NCBI RefSeq assembly: GCF_009729415.1
Contig: NZ_MPKW01000024.1
Location: forward strand, 1-64,000
Reading direction: 5' to 3'
Source of the DNA: Mycolicibacterium sp. CBMA 234
GTDB taxonomy: Bacteria; Actinomycetota; Actinomycetes; Mycobacteriales; Mycobacteriaceae
Length of the DNA: 64,000 nt
The stretch's first letter is position 1. Each line of letters opens with the position of its first letter. Both the position numbers and the translations under genes were made by a program. The notes below the pieces were generated by a model. That model was not told the origin of the DNA, ran no database searches, and saw only the letters and a program-made list of their open reading frames with translations. Positions 16,784 to 25,445 of this stretch are shown piece after piece.

Positions 16784-16848
16784 ACGTCACAAAACAGTCA
16801 CGGCGCGCCGTCCGCGTGGGGACGGAGCCGGGAGTAGCGTCGCCGGTG

Positions 16849-16980
16849 ATGGCTAGCGACATGCTCTGCTATCCGGGCGGTACCCGATTCGAGATTGGGA
16901 CCGGCCCCGGTCCAGGTACCGCTGCGTCCACCGAAGTACTCGTGTGGGGTCGCACGGGCCGAGGAGCGCCACGTGTCTGA
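16849..16980 (+). CDS. phoAT: short ORF overlapping phoH2, putative antitoxin PhoAT
   Basis: 43 aa from the ATG at 16849 (a GTG sits just before it). The stop at 16978-16980 lies inside the first codons of phoH2, an 8-bp overlap that implies translational coupling. The peptide (MASDMLCYPGGTRFEIGTG... GRTGRGAPRV) is small and basic at its end. Mycobacterial phoH2 genes are reported to be preceded by a small overlapping gene, phoAT, encoding an antitoxin-like partner. Position and overlap fit, but the sequence is too short for a certain homology call. Confidence 0.55.
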   Translation: MASDMLCYPGGTRFEIGTGPGPGTAASTEVLVWGRTGRGAPRV

Positions 16981-18286
16981 TTCGCAGGTCCGTACCTATG
17001 TGCTCGACACCTCCGTGCTGTTGTCCGATCCTTGGGCCTGCACGCGTTTCGCCGAGCACGAAGTGGTTGTCCCCCTGGTGGTTATCAGCGAGCTGGAGGG
17101 TAAACGCCATCACCACGAACTCGGCTGGTTCGCCCGGCAGGCGCTGCGGATGTTCGACGACTTGCGATTGGAGCACGGACGGCTGGATCAGCCGATTCCT
17201 GTTGGGACACAAGGTGGTTCGCTCCAGGTTGAGCTGAACCACATCGATCAGTCGGTGTTGCCGTCCGGATTTCGGACGGACACCAACGATCACCGCATCT
17301 TGGCCTGCGCCGCCAACCTCGCCGCCGAGGGCAAGCGAGTTACGTTGGTCAGCAAGGACATTCCGCTGCGGGTGAAGGCGGGCGCGGTGGGCCTGCTCGC
17401 CGATGAGTACCACGCCCAGGACGTCATCACGTCGGGCTGGACCGGCATGACCGAGATGGACGCCATGCCGGAAGACATCGACACGCTGTTCGCCGATGGT
17501 GAGGTCGACCTGCCCGAGGCGCGGGATCTGCCGTGCCACACCGGAATTCGGTTGCTCGGCGGCACGTCGCACGCGCTGGGTCGGGTCAACGCCGAAAAGC
17601 GCGTGCAGGTGGTCCGAGGTGATCGCGAAGTGTTCGGCCTCCGGGGAAGGTCAGCCGAACAGCGCGTCGCCCTCGATCTGCTGCTCGACGAATCGGTCGG
17701 CATCGTCTCCCTCGGCGGCAAGGCTGGTACCGGCAAGTCGGCGCTGGCACTGTGCGCCGGCCTGGAAGCGGTGCTGGAGCGGCGCACCCAACGCAAGGTC
17801 GTGGTGTTCCGGCCGCTGTATGCCGTTGGCGGACAAGACCTTGGCTATCTGCCGGGCAGCGAGAGCGAGAAGATGGGCCCGTGGGCGCAGGCCGTCTTTG
17901 ACACGCTCGAAGGCCTCGCCAGCCCGGCGGTACTGGAAGAGGTGCTCTCGCGCGGCATGCTGGAAGTGTTGCCGCTCACGCACATTCGCGGCCGCTCGCT
18001 GCACGACTCGTTCGTCATCGTCGACGAGGCTCAGTCGCTGGAGCGCAACGTGCTGCTGACAGTGCTGTCGCGTCTCGGCTCGGGGTCGCGGGTGGTGCTC
18101 ACGCACGACGTCGCTCAGCGCGACAACCTGCGCGTCGGCCGGCACGACGGTGTCGCGGCGGTGATCGAGAAGCTCAAGGGGCACCCGCTGTTTGCGCACA
18201 TCACCCTGATGCGCAGCGAGCGGTCGCCCATCGCGGCGCTGGTCACCGAAATGCTGGAGGAGATCAGCCCCGGCACCCTCCCGTGA
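16973..18286 (+). CDS. phoH2: PhoH2: PIN ribonuclease domain fused to PhoH-type RNA helicase ATPase
   Basis: 437 aa from the GTG at 16973, chosen because of the GAGGAGCG ribosome binding site and the family start (SDSQVRTYVLDTSVLLSDPW). The N-terminal PIN domain shows acidic metal ligands (Asp in YVLDTSVLL, NDHRILACA further on). The C-terminal PhoH ATPase shows Walker A GGKAGTGKSALAL and Walker B SFVIVDEAQSLE, then GSGSRVVLTHDVAQRDN. Mycobacterial PhoH2 unwinds and cleaves RNA and is regarded as a toxin controlled by PhoAT. Equivalent to Rv1095. The longer open frame upstream belongs to the overlapping small gene region. Confidence 0.93.
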   Translation: MSDSQVRTYVLDTSVLLSDPWACTRFAEHEVVVPLVVISELEGKRHHHELGWFARQALRMFDDLRLEHGRLDQPIPVGTQGGSLQVELNHIDQSVLPSGFRTDTNDHRILACAANLAAEGKRVTLVSKDIPLRVKAGAVGLLADEYHAQDVITSGWTGMTEMDAMPEDIDTLFADGEVDLPEARDLPCHTGIRLLGGTSHALGRVNAEKRVQVVRGDREVFGLRGRSAEQRVALDLLLDESVGIVSLGGKAGTGKSALALCAGLEAVLERRTQRKVVVFRPLYAVGGQDLGYLPGSESEKMGPWAQAVFDTLEGLASPAVLEEVLSRGMLEVLPLTHIRGRSLHDSFVIVDEAQSLERNVLLTVLSRLGSGSRVVLTHDVAQRDNLRVGRHDGVAAVIEKLKGHPLFAHITLMRSERSPIAALVTEMLEEISPGTLP

Positions 18287-18297
18287 CCTGAACCGAG

Positions 18298-18353
18298 CCG
18301 CGATTTGTGTCCGGTTTCCGCGCTGACCACGGATTTTCGTGCACAAATCGCGG
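18298..18353. terminator. 12-bp inverted repeat between phoH2 and the deacetylase gene
   Basis: CCGCGATTTGTG (18298-18309) pairs exactly with CACAAATCGCGG (18342-18353) across a 32-nt loop. It starts 12 bp after the phoH2 stop and ends 18 bp before the deacetylase start, so it may terminate phoH2 transcription. It belongs to the GATTTGTG-type repeats also found at 7172 and 10878. Confidence 0.55.
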
Positions 18354-18371
18354 CGTCGGTAAGGTGATTGG

Positions 18372-19256
18372 GTGCCTCTGCGTCTCAGCCGACCCGATAG
18401 CAAAGCCTGGTCATACTGGCGGACCGTGCTCGGTGTGTTGGCCGGCGTCACGATCGTCGTGGTGGGCTGCCAGACGGGGCACGTCGCCAAGGCTGACGAA
18501 GTCGACTGCAGCAAGTACAAGTGCATTGCGCTGACCTTCGACGACGGCCCCAGCCCGTACACCGACCGGCTGCTGCAAATCCTGAAGGACAACGACGCTA
18601 AGGCGACGTTCTTCGAGATCGGCAACAAGGTCGCCGCCAACCCCGAAGGCGCCAAGCGCGTCGTCGAGGCCGGCATGGAGCTCGGTCAGCACACCTGGGA
18701 ACACCCCAATATGACGACCATCCCGCCGGAGGACATCCCGTCGCAGCTGTCCAAGGCCAGTGACGCCGTCGAGCAGGCCACAGGCCAGCGGCCGAAGCTG
18801 TTCCGCACCGCCGGCGGTCTGATCAACGACGCAGTGCTCGCCGAGGCCAAGAAGCAGGGCCTGGCCGACATCAACTGGGACGTCATCCCGTTCGACTGGG
18901 CCAACGATGCCAACACCGCGGCTACCCGCTACATGCTGATGACGCAGATCAAGCCGAATTCGGTGGTGCTGTTTCACGACACCTATTCGTCGACCGTCGA
19001 CCTGGTGCAGCAGTTCATCCCGGTGCTCAAGGCCAACGGCTACCACCTGGTGACGGTCAGCCAGATGGTCGGCCACCGCGAACCGGGCACCAGCTATGGC
19101 AGCCGCGACAACGGCCCGCCGGTCAACGACCTGACCGACATTCCGCCGGCCGAGATCCCGACGCTGCCCAACACGCCGTCGCCCGCGCCGATGCCCAACT
19201 TCCCGATCAAGGACATTCCGGGCGCCAACTCCGGTGGCGTCAACAACGGCCAATAA
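18372..19256 (+). CDS. secreted polysaccharide deacetylase (NodB homology domain)
   Basis: 294 aa from the GTG at 18372, equivalent to Rv1096. An N-terminal membrane segment ends VVVGC, a plausible lipobox, so the protein may be a lipoprotein or anchored by an uncleaved helix. The NodB domain shows IALTFDDGPSPYTDRLL (first Asp as base, second as metal ligand), GQHTWEHPNMT (metal histidines) and a VVLFHDTYSS C-terminal motif. The tail is Pro/Asn-rich. Family members deacetylate peptidoglycan GlcNAc or MurNAc. The sugar target here is not readable from sequence. Confidence 0.88.
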   Translation: MPLRLSRPDSKAWSYWRTVLGVLAGVTIVVVGCQTGHVAKADEVDCSKYKCIALTFDDGPSPYTDRLLQILKDNDAKATFFEIGNKVAANPEGAKRVVEAGMELGQHTWEHPNMTTIPPEDIPSQLSKASDAVEQATGQRPKLFRTAGGLINDAVLAEAKKQGLADINWDVIPFDWANDANTAATRYMLMTQIKPNSVVLFHDTYSSTVDLVQQFIPVLKANGYHLVTVSQMVGHREPGTSYGSRDNGPPVNDLTDIPPAEIPTLPNTPSPAPMPNFPIKDIPGANSGGVNNGQ

Positions 19257-19270
19257 CGCCCAATAGACAG

Positions 19271-19306
19271 AAAACTGCCCCTCTCCCAAGGAAGAGGGGC
19301 AGTTTT
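19271..19306. terminator. intrinsic terminator between deacetylase gene and fumC
   Basis: AAAACTGCCCCTCT (19271-19284) pairs exactly with AGAGGGGCAGTTTT (19293-19306), loop CCCAAGGA. The A-rich and T-rich edges give U-runs on both strands, ideal between converging genes. It is followed by TGTCTGCTCGCGAGGG, a tail repeated after the hairpin at 62678-62726. Confidence 0.85.
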
Positions 19307-19327
19307 GTGTCTGCTCGCGAGGGGAAA

Positions 19328-20734
19328 CTACTCGCCGTCCTTGACCTTCGCCATGGCCAGCACGTCGAGGCGCTTGTCCAGCTCGGCCTCGGAGAGGTTG
19401 TCGCCGATCAGGCCGCGGTCGATGACCGTCTGCCGGATGGTCTTCTTCTCCTTGAGGGCTTCCTTGGCGACCTTGGCGGCCTCCTCGTAGCCGATCGCCG
19501 AGTTCAGTGGCGTCACGATCGACGGCGACGACTCGGCCAGCGTGCGCAGGTGAGCCTCGTTGGCGATCAGGCCGTCGATGCACTTGGAGGCGAACAGCCG
19601 CGACACGTTGGACAGCAGCGTGAAGGACTCCAGCACGTTGCGGGCCATCATCGGGATGTAGACGTTCAGCTCGAAGGCGCCGGACAGACCGCCGACGGTG
19701 ACGGCCGCGTCGTTACCAATGACCTGCGCGGCGACCTGGGTAACCGCTTCGGGCAGAACAGGATTCACCTTGCCCGGCATGATCGAGCTGCCCGGCTGCA
19801 GGTCCGGCAGCTGGATTTCGCCCAGGCCGGTCAGCGGGCCCGAGCCCATCCAGCGCACGTCGTTGGCGATCTTGGTCAGCGACACGGCGATGGTCTTCAG
19901 CGCGCCCGACGCCTCGACCAGCCCGTCGCGGGCGGCCTGAGCCTCGAAAGAGTCTGCGGCGGTACGCAGTTCGGCGATGCCGGTCTGGTTCACCAGCACG
20001 TCGACCACCTTGGCGCCGAAGCCGTCGGGGGCGTTCAGGCCGGTGCCGACGGCGGTGCCGCCGATGGCCAGCTCACCGAGACGGGGCAGCGTCGCCTTCA
20101 CGCGCTCGATGCCGGCCTCGATCTGACGGGCGTAGCCGCCGAACTCCTGGCCCAGGGTGACGGGCACGGCGTCCATGAGGTGGGTACGGCCCGACTTGAC
20201 GACGGTGCGCCATGCGCGGGCCTTGTTGGCCAGCGACTCGTGCAGCACTTCAAGCGCCGGAATCAGGTGGCGCACAGCGGCTTCCGTCGCCGCGATGTGC
20301 GTGGCGGTGGGGAAGGTGTCGTTGGAGCTCTGCGACATGTTGACGTGGTCGTTGGGGTGGACCTCGACGCCATTACGCGCACAGATCGACGCGATGACCT
20401 CGTTGGCGTTCATGTTCGAGCTGGTGCCCGAGCCGGTCTGGAACACGTCGATGGGAAACTGGTCGTCGTGCAGGCCGTCGGCGATCTCACCGGCGGCGGC
20501 GATGATGGCGTCGGCCTTGTCGGCGGCCAGCAGGCCCAGGTCCTTGTTGACCTGCGCGCAGGCGCCCTTCAGGAGACCGAGGGCCCGGATCTGGGTGCGC
20601 TCGAGGCCGCGGAACGAGATCGGGAAGTTCTCCACGGCTCGCTGGGTCTGCGCGCGCCACATGGCGTTGATCGGCACCCGGACTTCGCCCATGGTGTCGT
20701 GCTCAATCCGGTACTCGACATCGTTGTCGGACAT
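19328..20734 (-). CDS. fumC: class II fumarate hydratase
   Basis: 468 aa, the usual length. It hydrates fumarate to L-malate in the TCA cycle as an iron-free tetramer. The superfamily signature GSSIMPGKVNPVLPEA is intact, as are the TGSGTSSNMNANEVIA and SQSSNDTFPTATHIAA blocks and the active-site histidine region SGRTHLMDAVPVTLGQEF. Equivalent to Rv1098c. It lies 31 bp behind glpX on the same strand with a GGGAG ribosome binding site in the gap, so the two central-carbon genes are probably co-transcribed. Confidence 0.96.
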   Translation of the reverse strand: MSDNDVEYRIEHDTMGEVRVPINAMWRAQTQRAVENFPISFRGLERTQIRALGLLKGACAQVNKDLGLLAADKADAIIAAAGEIADGLHDDQFPIDVFQTGSGTSSNMNANEVIASICARNGVEVHPNDHVNMSQSSNDTFPTATHIAATEAAVRHLIPALEVLHESLANKARAWRTVVKSGRTHLMDAVPVTLGQEFGGYARQIEAGIERVKATLPRLGELAIGGTAVGTGLNAPDGFGAKVVDVLVNQTGIAELRTAADSFEAQAARDGLVEASGALKTIAVSLTKIANDVRWMGSGPLTGLGEIQLPDLQPGSSIMPGKVNPVLPEAVTQVAAQVIGNDAAVTVGGLSGAFELNVYIPMMARNVLESFTLLSNVSRLFASKCIDGLIANEAHLRTLAESSPSIVTPLNSAIGYEEAAKVAKEALKEKKTIRQTVIDRGLIGDNLSEAELDKRLDVLAMAKVKDGE

Positions 20735-20765
20735 GTGCTCCCTTTTGTTTGATGGGGTGACGGAA

Positions 20766-21794
20766 TTACGGCAGGGGGTGTGTTGCGGTCATATCGCCGG
20801 TGAAGTCGACCGCGGAGTACTCGTTGAGCTTGGACAGCCGGTGGTAGGCCTCGATCATCCGGACGGTGCCGGACTTGGACCGCATCACGATCGACTGGGT
20901 GGTGCAGCCGCCGGCGAAGTAACGCACGCCGTTGAGCAGGTCACCGTCGGTGACGCCGGTGGCGCAGAAGAAGACGTTCTCGCCGGAGACCAGGTCGTTG
21001 GTGGTCAGCACGCGATCCAGGTCGTAGCCGCGGTCGATGGCGCGCTGACGCTCGTCGTCGTTGTTCGGGGTGAGGATGGCCTGGATTTCGCCGCCCATGC
21101 AGCGGATGGCGGCGGCGGCGATGATGCCCTCCGGCGTGCCACCGATGCCGGCCAGCAGGTCGGTGCCGGACTCGGGCCGGCATGCGGAGATGGCGCCGGC
21201 GACGTCACCGTCCGAGATCAGGCGGATGCGGGCACCGGCGTCACGGACCTCGCGGATCAGCCGTGCATGGCGCGGTCGGTCCAGGATGCACACCGTCACG
21301 TCGGCCACCGACTCTTTACGCCGCTTGGCGATGCGACGGATGTTCTCGCCGATGGGTGCGGTGATGTCGATGATGTCGGCTGCGTCCGGTCCGACAGCGA
21401 TCTTGTTCATGTAGAAGACGGCCGACGGGTCGAACATGGTGCCGCGCTCGGACACCGCCAGCACGGAGATGGCGTTGGGCATGCCCTTGCTCATCAGGGT
21501 GGTGCCGTCGACCGGGTCGACAGCGAAGTCGCAGTCGGGGCCGTCGCCGTTGCCGACCTCTTCGCCGTTGTAGAGCATCGGGGCGTTGTCCTTCTCGCCC
21601 TCACCGATGACGACGATGCCGCGCATCGACACTGAATTGACCAGCTCACGCATGGCGTCGACAGCTGCGCCGTCGCCGCCCTCCTTATCGCCACGTCCGA
21701 CCCAGCGGCCGGCGGCCATGGCCCCGGCTTCGGTCACACGAACCAGTTCAAGGGCGAGGTTGCGATCTGGGGCTTCTCGGCGCGACGGCGTCAT
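20766..21794 (-). CDS. glpX: class II fructose-1,6-bisphosphatase
   Basis: 342 aa GlpX-type phosphatase. It makes fructose 6-phosphate for gluconeogenesis and is the main such enzyme in mycobacteria (Rv1099c). Li-sensitive phosphatase fold motifs are visible: GRGDKEGGDGAAVDAM, IGEGEKDNAPMLYNGEEVG, FAVDPVDGTTLMSKG (metal-binding DPxDGT) and GIGGTPEGIIAAAAIRCMGG. Start at 21794 with a basic N-terminus (TPSRREAPDRNLALELVRVTEAGA). It is the promoter-proximal gene of the glpX-fumC pair and is divergent from the DUF4245 gene 61 bp away. Confidence 0.96.
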   Translation of the reverse strand: MTPSRREAPDRNLALELVRVTEAGAMAAGRWVGRGDKEGGDGAAVDAMRELVNSVSMRGIVVIGEGEKDNAPMLYNGEEVGNGDGPDCDFAVDPVDGTTLMSKGMPNAISVLAVSERGTMFDPSAVFYMNKIAVGPDAADIIDITAPIGENIRRIAKRRKESVADVTVCILDRPRHARLIREVRDAGARIRLISDGDVAGAISACRPESGTDLLAGIGGTPEGIIAAAAIRCMGGEIQAILTPNNDDERQRAIDRGYDLDRVLTTNDLVSGENVFFCATGVTDGDLLNGVRYFAGGCTTQSIVMRSKSGTVRMIEAYHRLSKLNEYSAVDFTGDMTATHPLP

Positions 21795-21855
21795 GCGCAG
21801 ATTCTCCCACTAGCCATTTGGCGGTGCACGGTCGGGAGTTGGGATACTGAGCACC

Positions 21856-22566
21856 GTGACGTCTTCATCCCCGGAGCCCGACGGCCAGTCCGACGGCCAG
21901 CCCGCCCCCGAACCCACAGTGGTTGCCGAGGGGCAGTCAGTGCCGGTGCCCCGTCCGGCCAAGGCCCGGCTGCTCCAAGACGGCAAAGACATGTTCTGGT
22001 CCATGGCCCCACTGGTGGTGGCGTGCGTAGCGCTGGCGGGGATGCTCGGCATGTGCTCGTTCGCGCCCCAGGGGCCGGGCAGGGGTCCGGCGCCCCAGTA
22101 CGACGCCCCGGCTGCGCTCAAGGCGGATGCCGCCGCGCTGCACATCCCGATCCGCGTGCCGGTGCTGCCCGAGGGCTGGCACGCCAACTCCGGCGGGCGC
22201 GGGTCCATTGACGCGGGCCGCATCGACCCGGCCACGAAGCAGCCCGCGCGGGCGCTGACGTCGAAGGTGGGCTACCTCACTGCCGGCGGTATGTACGTCG
22301 CGCTGATCCAGAGCAACGCCGACGAAGAGAAGTTGGTCGCCTCAATCCATAGCGGCATGTACCCGACCGGGGCGCAGGACATCGGCGGCGTCCACTGGAT
22401 CGTGTACGACGGTGCCGGCGACGACCAGCAGGGCACCGAACCGATCTGGACCGCCAAACTGAACGGCCCGACGGGTCCGGCGCAGGTGGCGGTCAGTGGG
22501 TCGGCGGGTGCGCCGGACTATCGGACTCTGGCGGAGGCGACGCAGAAGGCGACGCCGCTGTCTTAG
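21856..22566 (+). CDS. DUF4245 membrane-anchored protein
   Basis: 236 aa, equivalent in position to Rv1100. A disordered acidic/Pro-rich N-terminus (~35 residues) is followed by a basic stretch (RPAKARLLQDGKDMFWSM), one transmembrane helix (APLVVACVALAGMLGMCSF) and an exported alpha/beta domain (FAPQGPGRGPAPQYDAPAAL... VGYLTAGGMYVALIQS). No function is known for the domain. The last 74 bp overlap the 3' end of the converging AI-2E transporter gene. Confidence 0.85.
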   Translation: MTSSSPEPDGQSDGQPAPEPTVVAEGQSVPVPRPAKARLLQDGKDMFWSMAPLVVACVALAGMLGMCSFAPQGPGRGPAPQYDAPAALKADAAALHIPIRVPVLPEGWHANSGGRGSIDAGRIDPATKQPARALTSKVGYLTAGGMYVALIQSNADEEKLVASIHSGMYPTGAQDIGGVHWIVYDGAGDDQQGTEPIWTAKLNGPTGPAQVAVSGSAGAPDYRTLAEATQKATPLS

Positions 22567-23716
22567 CGGGTTGCGTTCGGCCGGCCCGCACTGCGGTGAT
22601 CAGCCGTGCGAGGCGGCCCGGTGGGCGGGGTTCGTCGGGTTCCGGTTCGTTCAGCGGAACACCTTTGAATACAGCGAGGTACACGCTGATGGTGGTGACG
22701 ACGACGATCATCAGCACCGGGCCGATCACCAGACCCAGGAATCCGAACATCGCGATTCCGGAGAAGACTGACAGCAGCATCAGAGCGGAGTCCAGTCGGG
22801 CGGCCCGGGGCACCAAGACCGGCCGGAGCACATTGTCGATGTTGGTGACCACGAGGATGTGGAAGGCGACGACGAACACCCCGCCGGGCACGTTGCCGAA
22901 CAACGCCAGACCGATGCCGAACGGGATGGTCACGATGCCACCGCCCAGCGGGATCACCGACAAGGCGGTCAGCAGGATCGAGAAGATGAAGAAACCTTCG
23001 TGGAATCCGGCGATGTAAATCGAAATCGCGCCCGCCACACCCTGAGCTAGTGCGATGACGAACTGGCCGAGGACCGTGCCGCGCACCATGGCGCCCATCT
23101 TGGCCAGGTACAGGTCGGTGACCTCCTCACCGAGGGGATTGAGGCGCCGGATCAGCAAGACCAGCTGGTCACCGTTGACCAGCAGCGAGATGAACACGTA
23201 CAGGAAGATCACCGCACCGGCGAGCGCGCCGAATAGTCCGCCCGCCGCGTCCTGCAGCACGTTCAGGCCCCACTCGCCGGCGCGCTGGGCGAACGTGATG
23301 ATCCATTTCTGGACTGATTCACGCGTCAGAGCCACGGCGTGCAGGAAGGGGAGTTGTGCCAGCAGGTCGTTGACGGCCTGCAGCGTGCGGGTGCCCAGCG
23401 CGCCCATATCGGTTCGGCTCACCCAGTCCGACACATTGCGGATCATGTTGCTGATCTGGACGATGCCGACGGCGATGGCCACGGCAATGGGAACGATCAC
23501 CGCGACGAGCGCGGTCAGTAGTGTCAGGGTGGCCGACAAACCGGTGCTCAGCCGTGTCGACAGCCGACGGAACAACGGGGTGAACAGGTAGGCCACCACG
23601 CAGGCAACCACGACCAGGATGAACTGTCCCCGCAGGAAATACGCCCCGAATCCGACCGCCATGACCGTTGCGACGGCAAGTGCCCGCTTCTGGGTGACCG
23701 TGAATTCGGTGTCCAT
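22493..23716 (-). CDS. AI-2E family (PerM/TqsA-like) transporter
   Basis: 407 aa with about eight transmembrane segments in the family layout: two N-terminal helices (LAVATVMAVGFGAYFL, FILVVVACVVAYLFTPLF), a soluble insert with VSDWVSR and LLAQLPFLHAVALTRESVQ, then a helical block containing GGGIVTIPFGIGLALFGNV and FGFLGLVIGPVLM. The C-terminal tail is Pro/Ser-rich and cytosolic. Family members include autoinducer-2 exporters and Na+/H+ antiporters, so the substrate is open. Equivalent to Rv1101c. Its last 74 bp are antisense to the DUF4245 gene's end. Confidence 0.88.
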   Translation of the reverse strand: MDTEFTVTQKRALAVATVMAVGFGAYFLRGQFILVVVACVVAYLFTPLFRRLSTRLSTGLSATLTLLTALVAVIVPIAVAIAVGIVQISNMIRNVSDWVSRTDMGALGTRTLQAVNDLLAQLPFLHAVALTRESVQKWIITFAQRAGEWGLNVLQDAAGGLFGALAGAVIFLYVFISLLVNGDQLVLLIRRLNPLGEEVTDLYLAKMGAMVRGTVLGQFVIALAQGVAGAISIYIAGFHEGFFIFSILLTALSVIPLGGGIVTIPFGIGLALFGNVPGGVFVVAFHILVVTNIDNVLRPVLVPRAARLDSALMLLSVFSGIAMFGFLGLVIGPVLMIVVVTTISVYLAVFKGVPLNEPEPDEPRPPGRLARLITAVRAGRTQPAKTAASPSASPPPESDSPAHPPTH

Positions 23717-23756
23717 GGCGGTGATTCTGGCGGATTTGGCGATTTGGCGCCGGGAG

Positions 23757-24539
23757 CTACCCCGTTGCGAGTTTCAGCACGTGGCTCATGATGTCCGGGT
23801 AGCGCTTGAGGTGGGCGCCGCCGTTCAGGTCGAGCACCTCGCCGGTCATCCAGGACGACTGCTCTGAGCACAGGAACAGCACCGCGTTCGCGATGTCCTC
23901 GGGGGTGCCGGCGCGGCCGAGCGCGGTGTTCTCCACGTACTCGTCGACGACGCCGGGAATCAGCGACGCACCCTCGGTCAGCGGGGTGTGCACGAAGCCA
24001 GGGGCTACGGCGTTGACGCGAATCCCCTTGGGGCCCAATTCCAATGCGGCGACCTCGGTGAGCATCGACAGGCCGGCCTTGGCGGCACTGTACGCGCTCA
24101 TGCCGATAGCCGGCTGCCGGCCGTTGAGCGACGAGATGCAGACCAGCGAGCCGCCTTCACACAGCCGCTGGCCGGCGTACTTGGCGACGATGAACGAGCC
24201 CGTCAGGCAGCAGTCGACCACGGCGCGGAAATCGTCGACCGGCATGTCGACGATCAGCCCGAAGGTCGAGAACCCGGCGCAGCTGACCACGGCGTCCAGC
24301 TCGCCGGCCTGCTCGAAAGCCGCTGCGACGGACGCTTCGTCGGTGACCTCGATGACGACCCAGGTGTGCGGGGCGCCGAGTTCGGCAGCCCGAGCCGCAG
24401 CGAGTTCGGCGTTCCGGTCGGCGATGGTGACGCGGTAACCCTGGGCGGCCAGTCCGCGGGCCGAGGCCCAGCCGATGCCGGATGCTCCGCCGACGACGAG
24501 GGCGCTGCGCTGTGTGCTCACGGGGTTCTCCTGGGCCAA
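23757..24539 (-). CDS. short-chain dehydrogenase/reductase
   Basis: 260 aa classical SDR. The cofactor motif is unusual but recognisable, GGASGIGWASARG; NAD(P) specificity is suggested by the ADRN stretch at the end of strand beta-2 (an Asp there favours NAD). The active site is SSLNGRQPAIGMSAYSAAKAG with Ser and YSAAK. PGFVHTPL follows. The substrate is not predictable. It is the last gene of the sulfatase-HAD-FGE-SDR run, 30 bp after the FGE gene. A GTG six codons in (VSTQRSALVV) is an alternative start. Confidence 0.85.
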   Translation of the reverse strand: MAQENPVSTQRSALVVGGASGIGWASARGLAAQGYRVTIADRNAELAAARAAELGAPHTWVVIEVTDEASVAAAFEQAGELDAVVSCAGFSTFGLIVDMPVDDFRAVVDCCLTGSFIVAKYAGQRLCEGGSLVCISSLNGRQPAIGMSAYSAAKAGLSMLTEVAALELGPKGIRVNAVAPGFVHTPLTEGASLIPGVVDEYVENTALGRAGTPEDIANAVLFLCSEQSSWMTGEVLDLNGGAHLKRYPDIMSHVLKLATG

Positions 24540-24569
24540 AGTCCTGTCACGCCGAGCGGAGTGAACAGA

Positions 24570-25445
24570 TTACTCAATCTGTATACACCTGAATCCGATG
24601 TGACTCATCCCGGTATCGACAGCTTGTGGTCGCCGGGCGGCGGGCCGGTAGCGGAGGCAATAGCTGTCGGCGCACAGGAACGACCCGCCCTTGATCACCC
24701 GGCGCGGTACCTGGAACTGAGGCTGATCCGGGTCGTGACTGTCTGCGGCGCAACAGGGTTGGCTGTCGCGGGTGGCGCCGTAGAAGTCGGTGGTCCACTC
24801 CCAGACGTTGCCCGCCATGTCGAACAGGCCGTAGCCATTGGCCGGAAAACTGCCCACGGGCGCGGTCTGCCCGTAGCCCGTATCCGGCAGATACGGGAAC
24901 TCGCCGTGCCAGTAGTTCGCGAGTCGTTGCCCGGGCTGCTCAGGGTCGTCGCCCCAGGTGAAGGTGGCGCGGTCCAGACCGCCGCGGGCTGCGACCTCCC
25001 ACTGCGCCTCGGTCGGCAAGGCCAGCCCGGCCCAGTCGGCGTACGCGGCGGCGTCGTCGTACGCCACATGCACGACGGGATGCTGCTCCCGGTTCCGCAG
25101 CGACGACTTTGGGCCCCGCGGATGGTTCCAGCACGCCCCTGGCGTCCAGGTCCACCATTGGCTGAGGTGCCGCAGATCGACGCGGCCGGGCGTACGGCGG
25201 AACACCATGGAGCCCGGTTGCAGGTTCTGCGCGGGCGCGTCGGGATAGTCAGCGGGGTTCAGTGGACGTTCTGCGACCGTGACGTAGCCGGTGGCCTCGA
25301 TGAAGGCGCCGAACTGCGCGTTGGTCACCTGGTGGCGTTGCATCGAGAATCCAGCGACGGTGACGTCGCGGGCCGGGGCCTCTTCTGGGTAGTGGTCGGC
25401 AGAACCCAGCACCGCGGTCTGCGGCGGAATCCAGGCCAGGCTCAA
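24570..25445 (-). CDS. formylglycine-generating enzyme family protein (SUMF1-type)
   Basis: 291 aa. FGE oxidises the cysteine in a CxPxR-like motif of type I sulfatases to formylglycine. Family blocks are present from end to end: FSMQRHQVTNAQFGAFIEATGY, LPTEAQWEVAARGG, GYGLFDMAGNVWEWTTDFY and GGSFLCADSYCLRYRPAAR. The copper-binding active-site pair is intact as Cys258 and Cys263, so this should be a true FGE rather than a cysteine-less homologue. It overlaps the HAD gene by 4 bp and lies two genes behind a sulfatase carrying the target motif, its likely substrate. Confidence 0.9.
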   Translation of the reverse strand: MSLAWIPPQTAVLGSADHYPEEAPARDVTVAGFSMQRHQVTNAQFGAFIEATGYVTVAERPLNPADYPDAPAQNLQPGSMVFRRTPGRVDLRHLSQWWTWTPGACWNHPRGPKSSLRNREQHPVVHVAYDDAAAYADWAGLALPTEAQWEVAARGGLDRATFTWGDDPEQPGQRLANYWHGEFPYLPDTGYGQTAPVGSFPANGYGLFDMAGNVWEWTTDFYGATRDSQPCCAADSHDPDQPQFQVPRRVIKGGSFLCADSYCLRYRPAARRPQAVDTGMSHIGFRCIQIE

